From Diadema setosum (Eukaryota > Echinodermata > Echinoidea > Diadematoida > Diadematidae), in assembly GCF_964275005.1 (NCBI RefSeq), contig NC_092701.1:13390670-13454669 (forward strand): 64,000 nt of DNA. Reading direction: 5' to 3'. The notes below the pieces were generated by a model. That model was given only the letters and a program-made list of their open reading frames with translations, did no database searches and was not told the DNA's origin. Shown one piece after another: positions 22,001-30,716 of this stretch. Position numbers and translations under genes: made by a program. Position 1 is the stretch's first letter. Each line of letters starts with the position of its first letter.

Positions 22001-24563
22001 GTAACACATACAATACGCTAATATTCATAATTTCTGTTCTGTCTCTACTAGTACGCCCAAACATGCCACAAGATGAAGATTATGGAGGACTTGGCCCATT
22101 ACAAGTTCCTTCTTTCAGACAGAAGCCTACAACTCTTGCCTGAATACCATCAGAGAATAAAGGTATGTCCTTTGCAGTGTAGGGTTTGTAAAAATCAAGT
22201 CATATTCACAGTCTGCAGTGGAAAGTGTGAAGTGGAGATAGAAGTAAGCTGATTGTCATGCAGAATGTTGACCTATCACAGAATCGTGACAACCATTAGT
22301 ATTCATGTTGCAGCCTTTATAAATGTGACTAAGTTAAGTCATCACAGCAGGAATATAAAGGGATGATATGTGAGGTTGAAAGAACATTCATTGCAAAGCA
22401 GAAGACAGGAGATGCCTATTGGAAGATTGATTCTCGCTGCCATGTACAGATGTAATTGAAGTGCTCGCAAGATGGGGCTGCCTTGTTTTGGGGGGTTGAA
22501 GCACTTCATGTGAGAGTTAACCATGTGTTATCATTAACCCTTTGTGTGAAAATCAGTTGAGACACCAAGAAAGAGCAAGATAATCATATATTTCTTTAAT
22601 TTAGAAATCAATTGTTTTTAAGTTTGAGACCATGTTTTATGTATGTTGTAAATATCACTTCCTGCAACAATCTGGAGGTACCAATAGACGGAGCAAAGTA
22701 GAAGTTTTTTTATCAAGAAAAAGTAACTTCAACATACATCTTTGCAAATATTCAGTGCACTAACTGGCAAAGTCTGGTCTTCAGGACTTTATAGTTTTGT
22801 GTTCATTCTTTGTCCTGTATTAACCATGGATTACAAGGTACTTTCACTGAATTATGTCAACTTGATAATACAACATGTTTTTTTTTTCCTCCAACAGGTT
22901 TTACAAAAACTTGGCCACATTGACATGAGCAAGATAATCCAGCTGAAGGGTCGAGTAGCATGTGCAGTCAGTAACCACGAACTCCTCATCACCGAGCTTG
23001 TCTTCCAAAACGTTCTCTCTGCCTACGAGCCGGGAGAGATTGCTGCCCTCCTCTCCTGTATGGTCTTTCAGGAGAAGAGATGCAGCGAACCGGAGCTGAC
23101 CAAGAAACTGGAAGAGGCAAGTGAGACCTTGGGCAATGACGGAGATGAAGGAAATGTTGCTGCTATACCCTATTGTTCTTATTATTTCCAGATTCAAGTA
23201 CCTCTGATTGTAATCAGTTCACAAACAAATTAAAGAAAATGAACGAAGTAAATGCAATTCCATTGGGATATGGACTCAAGGCCTCCAGATTACCAGACTA
23301 GTGCTCTTACGTGTATACTGACTAAATTTAGCATAGAATAACTTGCATGTGTTGCATGAATGGATGGCTGGTAGATAGGGGCAGGGAGGGAAAAATAAGA
23401 GGAAACTAAGAATACTTCATAATTTGCTGTGATACTCTGACAATTATTATCAAAATGGGGGGTCAATAAAACAGTTTCTCTGAATGTTATACAGGGATAT
23501 GTAATCACCTTCTTACTTCCACATAACATTTAACCTGATTTGTGAGTCTGACTCCTTTCTGGTCTGTCATTGCTCTCTTCTGATGGCTATTAGGGGGTCA
23601 AGCAGATACAGACTGTAGCAATGACCATTGGTGAACTTCAGTACCAATGCGGGGTGAAGATACCAGCTGAAGACTTTGTTGAACAGTACCGCTTCGGCCT
23701 CACTCAGGTGGTCTTTGAGTGGGCAAAGGGTATGGTAAGTGGCCACTTGATTGTTGTAACTTTTGACCTTCTTGCACAAAACATTCTACTCCATATACAA
23801 AGATTTATATTGTTGCAAGAAACTGATGTGTGCTCATAACATGGGCAATTCATATGCAGGAGTTTGTATTCATCATAAATGTATATTCATCATGTCTGTG
23901 ACCCATTTTTTTTTTTTTTTTTAATCAAATTGCTTCAAAGCTGGGAATAGTCCTGGAGGCAATCTCCATTAGTATTTCTATATTGGTGTAATAGGGAAAG
24001 ATAGATTTCAAAAGTCACCTTGTCTTGAGTGAATCATCAAGGTGAGTTTAACCCGTTGAATACGAGTCCTGAGTATACTTGGACAAGTGTCTATGGGAAA
24101 TGCATGTTATAGCAAAATTATCCCGTCCTTAACAGGTTAAGCTAGTCTTGTGGACTTCTTTGTCTTGAATAAGAAGCCCAGATGAGATTAGAGAAAATCA
24201 TATTCTGATTGTCTCATCCTAAAGAATGTGCCATAGCAAGTTTGGACAAGTCACCTTGGTGATTTTCTAGAAGTCACCTTCTCACTTTGTTGTATTTCTT
24301 TTTCTGCAGAAATGTCATTTTATGAGACAGATAAACTGATTCTTCATTTGCCCCCTCCCTAGCCATTCCGTGACATCACTGACCTGACCGATGTGTCTGA
24401 GGGTATCATTGTGAGGACAATACAGCGGCTGGAAGAAGTGTGTCGGGACGTCCGGAATGCAGCAAAAATCGTTGGCGACCCCATTCTTACCAGTAAGATG
24501 GAGGACGCATCACAGATGATAAAGAGAGACATTGTTTTTGCAGCCAGCTTATATACGCAATGA
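144..24563 (+). CDS. SKIC2: Ski2-type DExH RNA helicase of the Ski complex (5' end outside window)
   Basis: ATP-driven 3'-5' RNA helicase that, with Ski3/TTC37 and Ski8/WDR61, feeds mRNA to the cytosolic exosome (family knowledge). Exons as read: 144-250, 904-1021, 1760-2188, 2545-2604, 3037-3156, 3584-3729, 4307-4459, 5599-5683, 6129-6235, 7182-7328, 8585-8678, 9554-9766, 11077-11187, 11462-11692, 12422-12604, 14788-14877, 19065-19468, 20859-21057, 22052-22162, 22898-23116, 23594-23734, 24363-24563. Phases agree at every junction and give 1222 codons plus TGA; vertebrate SKIV2L is about 1245 residues, so only some 40 N-terminal residues are missing upstream. Visible motifs (window residue numbers): Walker A AHTSAGKT 304-311, DEVH 397-400, SAT 428-430, VHHSG 607-611, [10 protein letters not shown] 672-681. 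The C-terminus ends in [12 protein letters not shown]. Introns range from about 0.1 to 4.2 kb; one begins with GC. No missing catalytic residue is seen. MTR4 is excluded by the Ski2-type N-terminus. Confidence 0.95.
251..903 (+). other. SKIC2 intron
   Basis: No gene or TIR element seen. A (CAAA)n-type microsatellite lies at about 608-639. Confidence 0.8.
1022..1759 (+). other. SKIC2 intron
   Basis: AT-rich with scattered GT/TG; nothing recognisable. Confidence 0.75.
2189..3036 (+). other. Two SKIC2 introns around the 60-bp exon 2545-2604
   Basis: Introns 2189-2544 and 2605-3036 show no repeat that I can name; a short T-run precedes 2700. Confidence 0.7.
3157..3583 (+). other. SKIC2 intron
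   Basis: Nothing recognised. A good polypyrimidine tract (T7 then CTTCAG) ends it. Confidence 0.75.
3584..6235 (+). CDS. SKIC2: SKIC2 RecA1 domain exons with Walker A, DEVH and SAT motifs
   Basis: Exons 3584-3729, 4307-4459, 5599-5683 and 6129-6235. The first begins [13 protein letters not shown] (Q-motif region) and carries the P-loop AHTSAGKT. The second has [16 protein letters not shown] (motif Ia), VGLLTGDV and MTTEILR (Ib/Ic region). The third has [12 protein letters not shown] (motif II). The fourth has [10 protein letters not shown] (motif III). All ATPase residues expected for a working Ski2-like helicase are present. Two introns (4460-5598 and 5684-6128) contain small TIR elements without disturbing the splice sites. 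Confidence 0.95.
3981..4020. repeat. Poly(C)/poly(A) run
   Basis: About ten C followed by about thirty A, in a SKIC2 intron. A very similar C13/A26 run is at 32642-32681. Copy number is likely to be unreliable in assembly. Confidence 0.9.
4499..4685. mobile_element. 187-bp MITE with TTATG duplication
   Basis: Ends CAGGCCTTGAAT and GATTCGAGGCCTG are inverted copies with one mismatch. TTATG directly flanks both sides (4494-4498 and 4686-4690). GGCATTGCGGCAA is repeated inside. Fits a hAT-like nonautonomous element in a SKIC2 intron. Confidence 0.75.
4686..5598 (+). other. Rest of SKIC2 intron after the 187-bp MITE
   Basis: Unassigned sequence. The stretch 5100-5450 is less AT-rich and open on the - strand for 131 codons, but no family is recognised and no second copy is seen here. 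Confidence 0.5.
5790..6032. mobile_element. TATACGCC-ended MITE, copy 1
   Basis: About 243 bp with TIR TACTGTATACGCC / GGCATATGCAGTA and an interior full of TTCGCGA motifs plus GACTCTGATCCCGATG. TA-rich flanks suggest a TA target. The right end lies about 95 bp before SKIC2 exon 6129. Confidence 0.8.
6236..7181 (+). other. SKIC2 intron with degenerate TTAGGG stretches
   Basis: Besides the GAAT microsatellite, TTAGGGTTAGGGTTTGG sits at about 6725 and GGGTTAGGGTTG at about 6788. These are short and degenerate, so a telomeric origin is only possible. Confidence 0.5.
6591..6653. repeat. (GAAT)n microsatellite
   Basis: Repeated GAAT/TGAA with a few interruptions; a shorter run of the same type is at 5462-5485. 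Confidence 0.9.
7349..7442 (-). mobile_element. TTAA-ended short MITE, copy 1 (inverted)
   Basis: Begins TTAACCCATTTGGGATGAGC and ends AGGATTAA. Its reverse complement contains GGCAGGTGGCTATGGCAAAT, matching the interior of the copies at 11771, 24048 and 61945. The most diverged member. Confidence 0.6.
7443..8584 (+). other. SKIC2 intron after the TTAA element
   Basis: AT-rich; a (TGTA)n stretch lies near 8524. No other feature seen. Confidence 0.6.
8679..9380 (+). other. SKIC2 intron before the hairpin
   Basis: 8980-9375 is richer in CG and contains CCGTTCAATATC and CATATTGAACG facing each other, perhaps the remains of a larger foldback that includes the hairpin at 9381-9520. Not resolved. 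Confidence 0.4.
9381..9520. repeat. 140-bp near-perfect hairpin in SKIC2 intron
   Basis: Arms of about 65 bp (ATATTGGATGGC ... GCCAATATTGCAC and the inverse) with a loop of about 13 nt. Only a short internal stretch around 9393-9400 is mismatched. Likely a recent foldback element. Confidence 0.85.
9554..11692 (+). CDS. SKIC2: SKIC2 RecA2 domain exons (motifs IV-VI)
   Basis: Exons 9554-9766, 11077-11187 and 11462-11692. They encode [13 protein letters not shown] (motif IV region), [30 protein letters not shown] (motif V) and [14 protein letters not shown] with the arginine finger (motif VI). The order and spacing match Ski2/Mtr4 helicases. The acceptor of the first exon lies 34 bp downstream of a long near-perfect hairpin (9381-9520). 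Confidence 0.95.
9767..10670 (+). other. SKIC2 intron before MITE copy 2
   Basis: No element recognised. Confidence 0.6.
10671..10914. mobile_element. TATACGCC-ended MITE, copy 2
   Basis: The best-preserved copy (244 bp). TACTGTATACGCC at the left end matches GGCGTATACAGTA at the right end exactly as inverted repeats. The interior is colinear with the copies at 5790 and 48471. No coding capacity. Confidence 0.85.
11771..11862 (+). mobile_element. TTAA-ended short MITE, copy 2
   Basis: Left end decayed (TCACCCATTGA), right end CAATGGGTTAA. The interior has CCCGAGTATACTTGGGCAGG, GTCTTTGGGAAAT and ATGCATG, as in the other copies. It lies 79 bp downstream of SKIC2 exon 11462-11692. Confidence 0.7.
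12422..24563 (+). CDS. SKIC2: SKIC2 winged-helix, arch and helical C-terminal exons
   Basis: Exon 12422-12604 ([20 protein letters not shown]) starts the winged-helix part. Exons 14788-14877, 19065-19468 and 20859-21057 encode the arch insertion, including a KOW-like stretch [20 protein letters not shown]. Exons 22052-22162, 22898-23116, 23594-23734 and 24363-24563 encode the helical bundle ([37 protein letters not shown]) and the conserved end. The two arch introns are the most TE-laden in the gene: 12605-14787 holds a Crypton relic and 14878-19064 a 3.3-kb satellite-bearing element. Confidence 0.93.
12960..14210 (-). pseudogene. Crypton-type tyrosine recombinase relic (DUF3504-like)
   Basis: Antisense to SKIC2 in the 12605-14787 intron. 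Reading from 14198 downward: [23 protein letters not shown], typical of the N-terminal part of Crypton recombinases and their host-domesticated relatives (KIAA1958, ZMYM, QRICH1). Next come [22 protein letters not shown] and [19 protein letters not shown], then [19 protein letters not shown] and [15 protein letters not shown], which supply the catalytic Arg, GHK and Tyr of a tyrosine recombinase. It is broken by an in-frame TAA (complement of 13473-13475), a frame change near 13340 and further stops between about 13690 and 13985. Upstream of the relic (14340-14540) is a locally richer stretch with CGTCACTGCC repeats that may be its old 5' region. Confidence 0.78.
15076..15225. repeat. SINE-like fragment with (GAT)n tract
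   Basis: A run of about eight GAT repeats is followed by AACGGCATTTATATAGCGCC and CATTCAAAGGCGC, resembling 3' parts of SINEs common in aquatic animals. The CAGGG element is inserted right at its end (15226). A related TATATATAGCGCC motif occurs near 58609. Family assignment is inference. Confidence 0.4.
15226..18562. mobile_element. 3.3-kb TIR DNA element carrying an internal satellite array
   Basis: The ends are inverted copies of CAGGGCTGCACACT, followed by imperfect subterminal inversion rich in ACCGGT motifs (left 15275-15330, right 18455-18530). A CAGGG terminus fits the hAT superfamily; the left flank is TTATG but no matching duplication is seen on the right. No transposase frame is visible. 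The interior holds the tandem array 15850-18160. A direct duplication (about 15735-15840 and 18210-18300, sharing TTTGATA, TCTGATT and CATTTTACAC) brackets the array. Confidence 0.75.
15850..18160. repeat. Tandem array of ~190-bp units
   Basis: About 12-13 diverged units share the order: AACGCATGTACGAAATGCG, GAGATTAT, GGAGAAAAATAAAG, ACACATTTTCAACCC, GTGCATCATAAAAG, ATTACAGCCGAA, ATTCATGAAATC, CGCAATCCCGCTG, GGCGCAAAAAGGATC, GAATTCGGCCGTG. The GGCGCAAAAAGG box recurs near 16193, 16386, 16559, 16754, 16936, 17066, 17246, 17439, 17620, 17813 and 18008, mostly 175-195 bp apart with one short 130-bp step. The open frames in it are artefacts of the repeat. Confidence 0.88.
18563..19064 (+). other. 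SKIC2 intron downstream of the satellite element
   Basis: No gene; 18660-18760 is slightly GC-richer, without a recognisable motif. Confidence 0.55.
19830..20760. repeat. GCCTCCG-ended interspersed repeat with ~140-bp internal units
   Basis: The left end carries TATGCCTCCGCC and a stem TGCCTCCG/CGGAGGCA (19833-19862), then GTCCGTCCG runs. The right end has GGCGGAGGCATACC and CGCCATAGCGACATTTCTA, so the termini are partly inverted. Inside, four units of about 140-150 bp begin near 20020, 20157, 20297 and 20447, each with AAAGGTCAAG, AAATTTCACT and CTTGAAACTTGGTGTATGCATG-like segments. A diverged second copy is at about 26400-26865. Confidence 0.7.
21058..22897 (+). other. Two SKIC2 introns around exon 22052-22162
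   Basis: Introns 21058-22051 and 22163-22897 are AT-rich with short TG runs (about 21915-21950); no TIR element found. Confidence 0.6.
23117..23593 (+). other. Probable GC-AG intron of SKIC2
   Basis: The preceding exon ends ...CTGGAAGAG at 23116 and the intron begins GCAAGT. The acceptor is TATTAG before GGGGTCAAGCAG at 23594. Reading across gives KKLEE then GVKQIQTV, which matches the family. The only nearby GT (GCAA|GTGAGA) would shift the frame. AG|GCAAGT is the known strong consensus for GC donors. Confidence 0.75.
24048..24140 (+). mobile_element. TTAA-ended short MITE, copy 3
   Basis: TTAACCCGTTGAATACGAGT at the left, TTAACAGGTTAA at the right, with GTGTCTATGGGAAATGCATG inside. In the last SKIC2 intron. 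Confidence 0.75.
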
Positions 24564-25325
24564 GAGCCTGGGACCATTAGACATATTCCAATATGAACTG
24601 CTCGTGGACATATGGAATAATGAGTGTGTAAAGTGTGCTTGTTAAAGACTTGTAAGAAAATCATAGCTTGGAAAATCATACATTGATCTTCATTTGTTGC
24701 CCACCAGGGTACATTCAAAAGCCATGAGTGGCGCCCATCAGCCACGGGTCAACTAATATGTGCATTGAAGCGTACACTCATTGGTAACAGTCGGCTGCAG
24801 TCAAGATTCATCGGCTGTGTGTGTGTACTTACATAGAGATCAGTGATAGACCTGTATGCATTTAGTTTAATACAGGAATTCTTGAATACATCCGAGCTGG
24901 GCCAGCCTTGGCACTCCATGGTATCCCCATACTACTAGGTCTTGAAAGGGGAGAAAAACATCTCTGCTAAGTTGCATTTAAAATGAGCAAGGAGTTGAAA
25001 GTCTGTAGAAATCTAGTGCATTCAAACCTGCTTTGAACCATCCATGTTTACGTTTTCACAATTACGAAACAGAGTGTTATCAATATCACTTTTCCTTATA
25101 ACAAGTGATTGAAAACATCATCATCAGCTAGATTTTTTTAATATGTCGAGAAATGTCTGAAATTCTAAGCTTTGATGATTTGAAAAAGAACAACACACAA
25201 ACATGTTTATGTTCTTTAAGCATCTCATGGACTGGGATCAAATGTGCCAATAATTCATCCAATCTAAACTTGGATGGAGAATATGACTTGAAATTGATGT
25301 ATATCATGGAATGTCATGATCACAG

Positions 25326-25371
25326 GTGTGTGTGTGTGTGTGTGTGTGTGAGGGTGTGTGTGTGTGTGTGT
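25326..25371. repeat. (TG)n microsatellite
   Basis: TG dinucleotide repeat interrupted once by AGGG, in the presumed 3'UTR end of SKIC2. Open frames here are artefacts. Confidence 0.9.
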
Positions 25372-25393
25372 TGTATATGATTCTTAGTTTGAA

Positions 25394-25399
25394 AATAAA
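25394..25399 (+). terminator. Candidate poly(A) signal of SKIC2
   Basis: First canonical AATAAA that I see downstream of the stop codon at 24563, about 830 bp into the presumed 3'UTR. No transcript evidence is available, so this is inference. Confidence 0.4.
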
Positions 25400-25577
25400 G
25401 TGTACCCATTTGTAATTGCTCACATCAAGAAAATAACAAATGCTGCGCTGATATGAAGATCTGACATTGAAACATCATTTTACAGCTGATCAACCCTCTG
25501 TGGTAGAGGCATACTTGGGGTGTGCATGACTTCAAAGTTCACCTAACTGACCATATAGTTACATGTAGTTTACCTAA

Positions 25578-25614
25578 CTGACCATTCAGTTAGTTCACCT
25601 AACTGAATGGTCAG
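25578..25614. repeat. Perfect 16-bp stem hairpin
   Basis: CTGACCATTCAGTTAG and CTAACTGAATGGTCAG pair perfectly around a 5-nt loop. A third, partial CTAACTGACCAT occurs about 30 bp upstream. No function is assigned; it lies near the presumed SKIC2 poly(A) site. Confidence 0.7.
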
Positions 25615-25666
25615 CCCTCCAGCAAGATTTTTTTTTTATAGTGTTGTATAATTGACAAGGATATGG

Positions 25667-25881
25667 CAGAGCTGCCAACTAGTACTGATTTTCAGTAATT
25701 TCTACTGAAATTGGACAAGAATACTGAAGGTTACAAGCAAATTACTGATTTTAGAAATCATTGTCTATGATAAATTCTATACCACTGTTAAGGATTACTG
25801 ATTTTCACTCAAAAAAGGTGCAAATTACTGATTTTCAGCCATCATAGTACTGAAAGGCTTTTACAAAAGTTGGCAGCTCTG
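25667..25881. mobile_element. 215-bp hAT-like MITE with ATATGG duplication
   Basis: CAGAGCTGCCAACT and AGTTGGCAGCTCTG are perfect terminal inverted repeats. ATATGG flanks both sides. ATTACTGATTTTCA-like segments recur about four times inside. Between SKIC2 and WHRN. Confidence 0.85.
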
Positions 25882-26399
25882 ATATGGAGAGAAAATTAGA
25901 GGCAGTAGAGTTGTGGTTCCTAAGACAGACACTGTGTACATCATGGACTACAAGAGTAACCAATTATAGGAAGAAGTGAAAAGAGCAAGAGCTAGCCTTC
26001 ACTCACAAACAGAAGACAAATTAAATCCATAGGACATGTTAATATTAGGGATTTGAAAAAGAGAGAGATAGCATCCATGAAGACGAATAAAACAGGAAAA
26101 GTGGTGTCTTCAGTTCAGCGGCAAACAACCAGACCAGCAAAACATGCTTTTTTTGAACCCCAGAAATTATGCAAGACTTGAGCATGACTGCTGATGTGTG
26201 TAACAGACATAGTGCTAATGGATGGTGGTCCTGGGTTGAGTATAGCTTTCCTATCTTAATACTTGGATGAAATATGGTGCACCCCCTAATGTAAAAAGGG
26301 GAAGAAACATAACACATGGTGTGCAACCAAGTCCAAAGTTTATTTGTAGTACCATCTTGTATGTGTATCTTGTTTATGATTCAGCCATGGGCTCTTCTG

Positions 26400-26865
26400 A
26401 TATTCTTCATCAAGTTTTAACATGCATCGAGGCAAAATTCTGTAAATGTACCAGAAAGACGGCATCAGTTAGCAATAGGGGTCATGAGGTTAAAGGTAAA
26501 TTTTACAATATTTCTCCAAGCAGCTGAATATATCTTAGAAGTGACTCAATGAATATGCTTAATTACACTTGGTATATAGTACACTCTACATCCATGACTG
26601 CACAGTGATTCTGTTGGAATGGTTTTGGTCATGGGTTGAAAGGTCAAGACAAAATCCTACAATTTCGTTATTTTGGTCCATATTGTAAAAAATGCTCGAG
26701 GCATTGTCATGGATATTGGTTTATTACCAGATAGTGGTTATTTGCTGATCATGTGAAATCATTGTCTCTTATTTGCAAGATGCTCCGTAGACATATTGGG
26801 AGAATAATGTGCTGTAAAAGGTACATACCAGTTGCCATAGCGACATTTCTATTTTTGTTTTATTT
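26400..26865. repeat. Diverged copy of the GCCTCCG-ended repeat
   Basis: Shares GGTCATGAGGTTAAAGGT, TTGAAAGGTCAAGA and the right terminus ATACCAGTTGCCATAGCGAC with 19830-20760. The left GC-rich end is missing, so the copy is truncated or decayed. It lies between SKIC2 and WHRN. Confidence 0.55.
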
Positions 26866-29819
26866 TGTATTTGTATGGTTTAGATGGAGGGTAGAGGGAA
26901 GTGTACTGAAAGTCAAAGACAATACACCTGTATATGATACAGCTGTATCACACATGATTGTGTTATATTTCCTACATTTTGTGTTTGCAGTACGCTAACT
27001 GAAAAAAATGTCAGGATTGATATATATACAAAAATATGCAGTACAAACAAAATTTGAAAATAAAATCTATTCCTCGTGCAAATAGATCTTGAATGACACC
27101 TCTATTCCATGTATAGTCAGAAAATTGTGCTGATAAAAATCAGACTTTTGTGCTGTATCTAACTGCATGGTATTAAAAATACAAAGATTATCAATAGTCA
27201 GTCATGTCATACAATGAGTCTTCCATCCATGTGCTATTTGTTTTGTAGTTACAGTATGCAATCACTGTGAAGTGTTTGATTTTGATCTTGTTTTAATAAT
27301 TTTTTATCTTACGGAAAGTCTGGTGAAACAGATTGTAAATATACATGACATTTGAGATGTAGAGAGAGAGAGAGAGAGATAGAGAGAGGTGGAGGGAGAG
27401 GTAGAAGATACTGTATGTCATTGTTCTGTTTTATCAGAGCAGTAAGTTGGTGAAGTAGGTTTTGCAAAGATAATATGACGGTGTGAATGTTATTGTCTTA
27501 AAAAAAAAATATGTGCACACACAACAAACAAAACTGGAAAATACATTTCTCATCTTCAAAGTAGACACCTAAAAAGGCATAATTCAAAACAAAAAGCATC
27601 TACTTTATTTTCTGATTAATGAAAAAGACATGAAATGTCTCACATGGTATACAGAAAAAGATTATTTTATATAAACATTGCGGCAATTGATTAACTAATT
27701 GTGAAATGTGATAACTTCTTCCACACACACACACACACCACTGTGCTACGTTTTTTTAGCACCATGGACATTAAGTTTCCAAACTTTATTGCTATTAAAG
27801 AGAAGATTCATCTTAAATAGGCACTTGTTTATCTAAATAAGAGTAATTAGACAATTATTTGTCTCTTCATTTCTGTTATGGGATTAAAATTTGGTACATG
27901 TGTATACAGAATTTTCTTTCAGAAGATTAGGGGAGAAACATGCAGATTGTAATGCAACAAACAATCTGAAATTAATTTCCAAAGAAGTCATTTGACAGAC
28001 TTCAAGGGGGATCTTGAGAGTTTGTTGTTTGTTATAACTTTCATGTGCTCAGGATTTCTCACCTGTTTTGTGCAGACATTAGCATTATTTGATTTGAAAA
28101 TAAAGTTTCTTCAAGAAGTGCCATGATTAAACATATAGAGAAGTAGAAAGTGATGATGATAATAATAGAAATATGATATACACTGTATAGCAATAATGAT
28201 AATGAAAACTAGTGTTTGCATTACACCAACTGTAAGCTAGTAAGATGCTCGAAGTTGTTGGGAGAAACCCCTAAATCATAAGTAACAAAACTACATTAAT
28301 AATAATTAATGATAATGATAATAATAATACATTAACAATACATATGTTATTTTCAAGAAAAAGAAAAGAAAAGAAAAGAGAAATTCTACAGTTTCCTTGT
28401 CGCCTGACCAACATTGACTACTTCAGAGTTTTCAAAGAACATGTTCAATTAGCTTTGGTTGTTAGTGATGATTGATCAGTTGTCAAATTATACACGTCTA
28501 GGGGTTATACTGTAATCACTAAATCAGCAAAACATTTTGTTTTTACCATTCCACTTTTGATTTGCAACAGCTACATAAAAAAATACATTTTTTTAAGATA
28601 TTGATTAGCCCTATTTATTAAAATTCTTGAAAAATGTGGGGGGAAAATCCAGTTTCAAGCCTAGAGAGAATTAAAGAAACACTGATATGAAAGAAAAAGG
28701 AGTGAAGGATATGAAACACACACTCAAAAATGCTTTGTTGGATGGAGAACCCCCCCCCCCCCCCATTGTATGAAAGTATGTACATATAATGTATGTACTG
28801 TATATAAATATCTATATCTATATACATCATCTATACATGTACATGAGTATATAAATACATTTACATGCATTTATATACGGTGTATGTCAGTAAAACCCTA
28901 GTGCGGAGATATGACATCTACTGATTTAGTATTTAAGTCTTTGAAATACATGTATACTGTCTTGTGACTCTAGACTGAAGAAGTCGATTCCAAGAATAAG
29001 CGATTGTTGGCTACATCCGCGAAGAAAACAACACGATATACTGTAGCCCTCTCGAACGTCACTTCGTCACGCTGTGGTGGGCCTTGTTCTTTGAGAACAG
29101 TACAAAGGAACCGAGCTGATGATCCAACAGTAAGGCCGTGGTCTGATCCAAATATTATCTAAAGGGTAACCTCACTCTACGTTCGCTTGTTTTGATTTCA
29201 GCAGACAAACTCGAGTACAGTATATCAAATGCAGCCACAGAAAGTACAGATCTTTTATCGTTTCTGGAACAGAAAATGTTCCCTACTCATCGGTGGTAAT
29301 ACACCTGTGCATCAAACCGCATGCCAGACAACAACGACTAGCGCTCATACATTCTACACCCGTTGTCATGGACGCGAAGTGCATTCGACCAATCAATGAG
29401 CGGTAAATAATGGCTTCCAGCAATGCTGGTCCTTGGCATAGCTATCTGTGTGCACATGTCGTGCACGTCTGTGTATGCGTCATACCTCTTACCGAAGAGG
29501 AGTACGATAATAAAAGTGTAACAGGCAACTTACCGAAATACCTCCCTGGAAATACCTTTCAACTCTCGGACGTTGCGTTGTACAAGTGAGTTTGAGGAAC
29601 CGTTTATATCGTCGTTGAAAGTCGTTGAACTTTTCAACCTTTTGTTTCTTCACGGTCACAAGAAACTTCGCATGGAGTATATGAGGAATAATCATGTGTG
29701 ATGGTGAGAATTAAGTGTTATAATTTCTGATAACAACAAGGAAAATTTGGAGAGAATTCGGCCGTCGGGCCACTTGTTTGTGACAGTAGCACGAAGCCGC
29801 TGTGTCGGTAGAGGACACT
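26866..29819 (+). other. Intergenic region and WHRN 5' flank
   Basis: 26866-28900 is AT-rich with (GA)n at about 27361-27395, (CA)n at 27723-27738, AATAAT-rich stretches and a C-run. From about 28970 the sequence becomes more GC- and CG-rich (for example CTCGAACGTCACTTCGTCACG near 29051, given here as a single landmark), marking the probable WHRN promoter and 5'UTR. No clear TATA box was seen. In-frame stop TAG at 29787 precedes the ATG at 29820. Confidence 0.5.
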
Positions 29820-30716
29820 ATGTCGCTCCGCCACCCGCCGGCTCCCCCGCGGGCCCGATCTCGTATTTCTAGCGGTGGCCATGGCTCGGGATCTCGCACG
29901 ATGTCGGCCAACGTTCGCCGACTTCACGAATCGTTGACGACTTTGTTAGCTGAAAATGACAAATCGCACTTTGTCCATGCCCTGAACGAGTACAACTCAA
30001 AGAGGAACGTGTACACCCTCGTGCAGAATCTCAAATCCATCTTGAACACACCAGAGAAGAAACAACTTTATGTCCTCCTGGGAAAAGTTATTCCATCTTC
30101 AGACCAGAGCCTGTTCTGGCAGAATGTTGAATCGTTTTGTACTATCCCAGGGTCAGGTCTCAGTAGACCAGTCAGTTCTATGAGCAATACCAGTACCAAC
30201 AATATTAGTTCTAATCGGGGCATGCATTCTAGACCCGAGTCAAGACTCTATGAGCAGAATGGCAGAAATAGAGCAAATACCTCATTACTCCAGCCCAACA
30301 GCCTTCATCTGCCAAACTCGCAACATCCCCAGCCGCAGGGTTTCCAGCAAAATCAGAGCTACTATGAACAGCAACCTCAACATCAACTCCATCAAGAACA
30401 GCAGAGACCCTCTCTTCAGCAATTTCAGCAAGGTGGAGAGGAACTACATGGAAAGACTGTCAGGAAGACGTCAGGTGCCCAATGGTCAAATGACCAGACT
30501 AGAGACTTGAAGAGGGTTGTACTTAGGAAATCAGAGCTGAATGGAGGAGGGCTGGGGTTTAGCATCAGGGGTGGGGCGGAGCACTCGGTGGGGATCTACG
30601 TTTCACTGGTAGAACCTCGAAGCCTAGCAGAAAAGAGAGGACTTCACAAGGGAGATCAGATTGTTCAAGTCAATGACCTCCCATTTGAGAAGATATCACA
30701 TGCGGACGCAGTGAAG
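29820..30716 (+). CDS. WHRN: WHRN exon 1: HHD1, Gln-rich linker, first part of PDZ1
   Basis: This 299-codon exon begins with an Arg/Pro/Ser-rich stretch, then [12 protein letters not shown] opening the first harmonin-homology domain (to about residue 110, [13 protein letters not shown]). A Ser/Asn then Gln/His-rich, presumably disordered linker follows. PDZ1 starts near residue 231 with the carboxylate-binding loop GLGFSIRGG and breaks at HADAVK, continuing in exon 2 with [15 protein letters not shown] content rises around the start codon, in contrast to the AT-rich flanks. Confidence 0.92.

Noticed and set aside
29802..29819. GTG start giving six extra whirlin residues
   Set aside because: Non-ATG start is unlikely in an animal gene; the ATG at 29820 is first after the in-frame stop at 29787.
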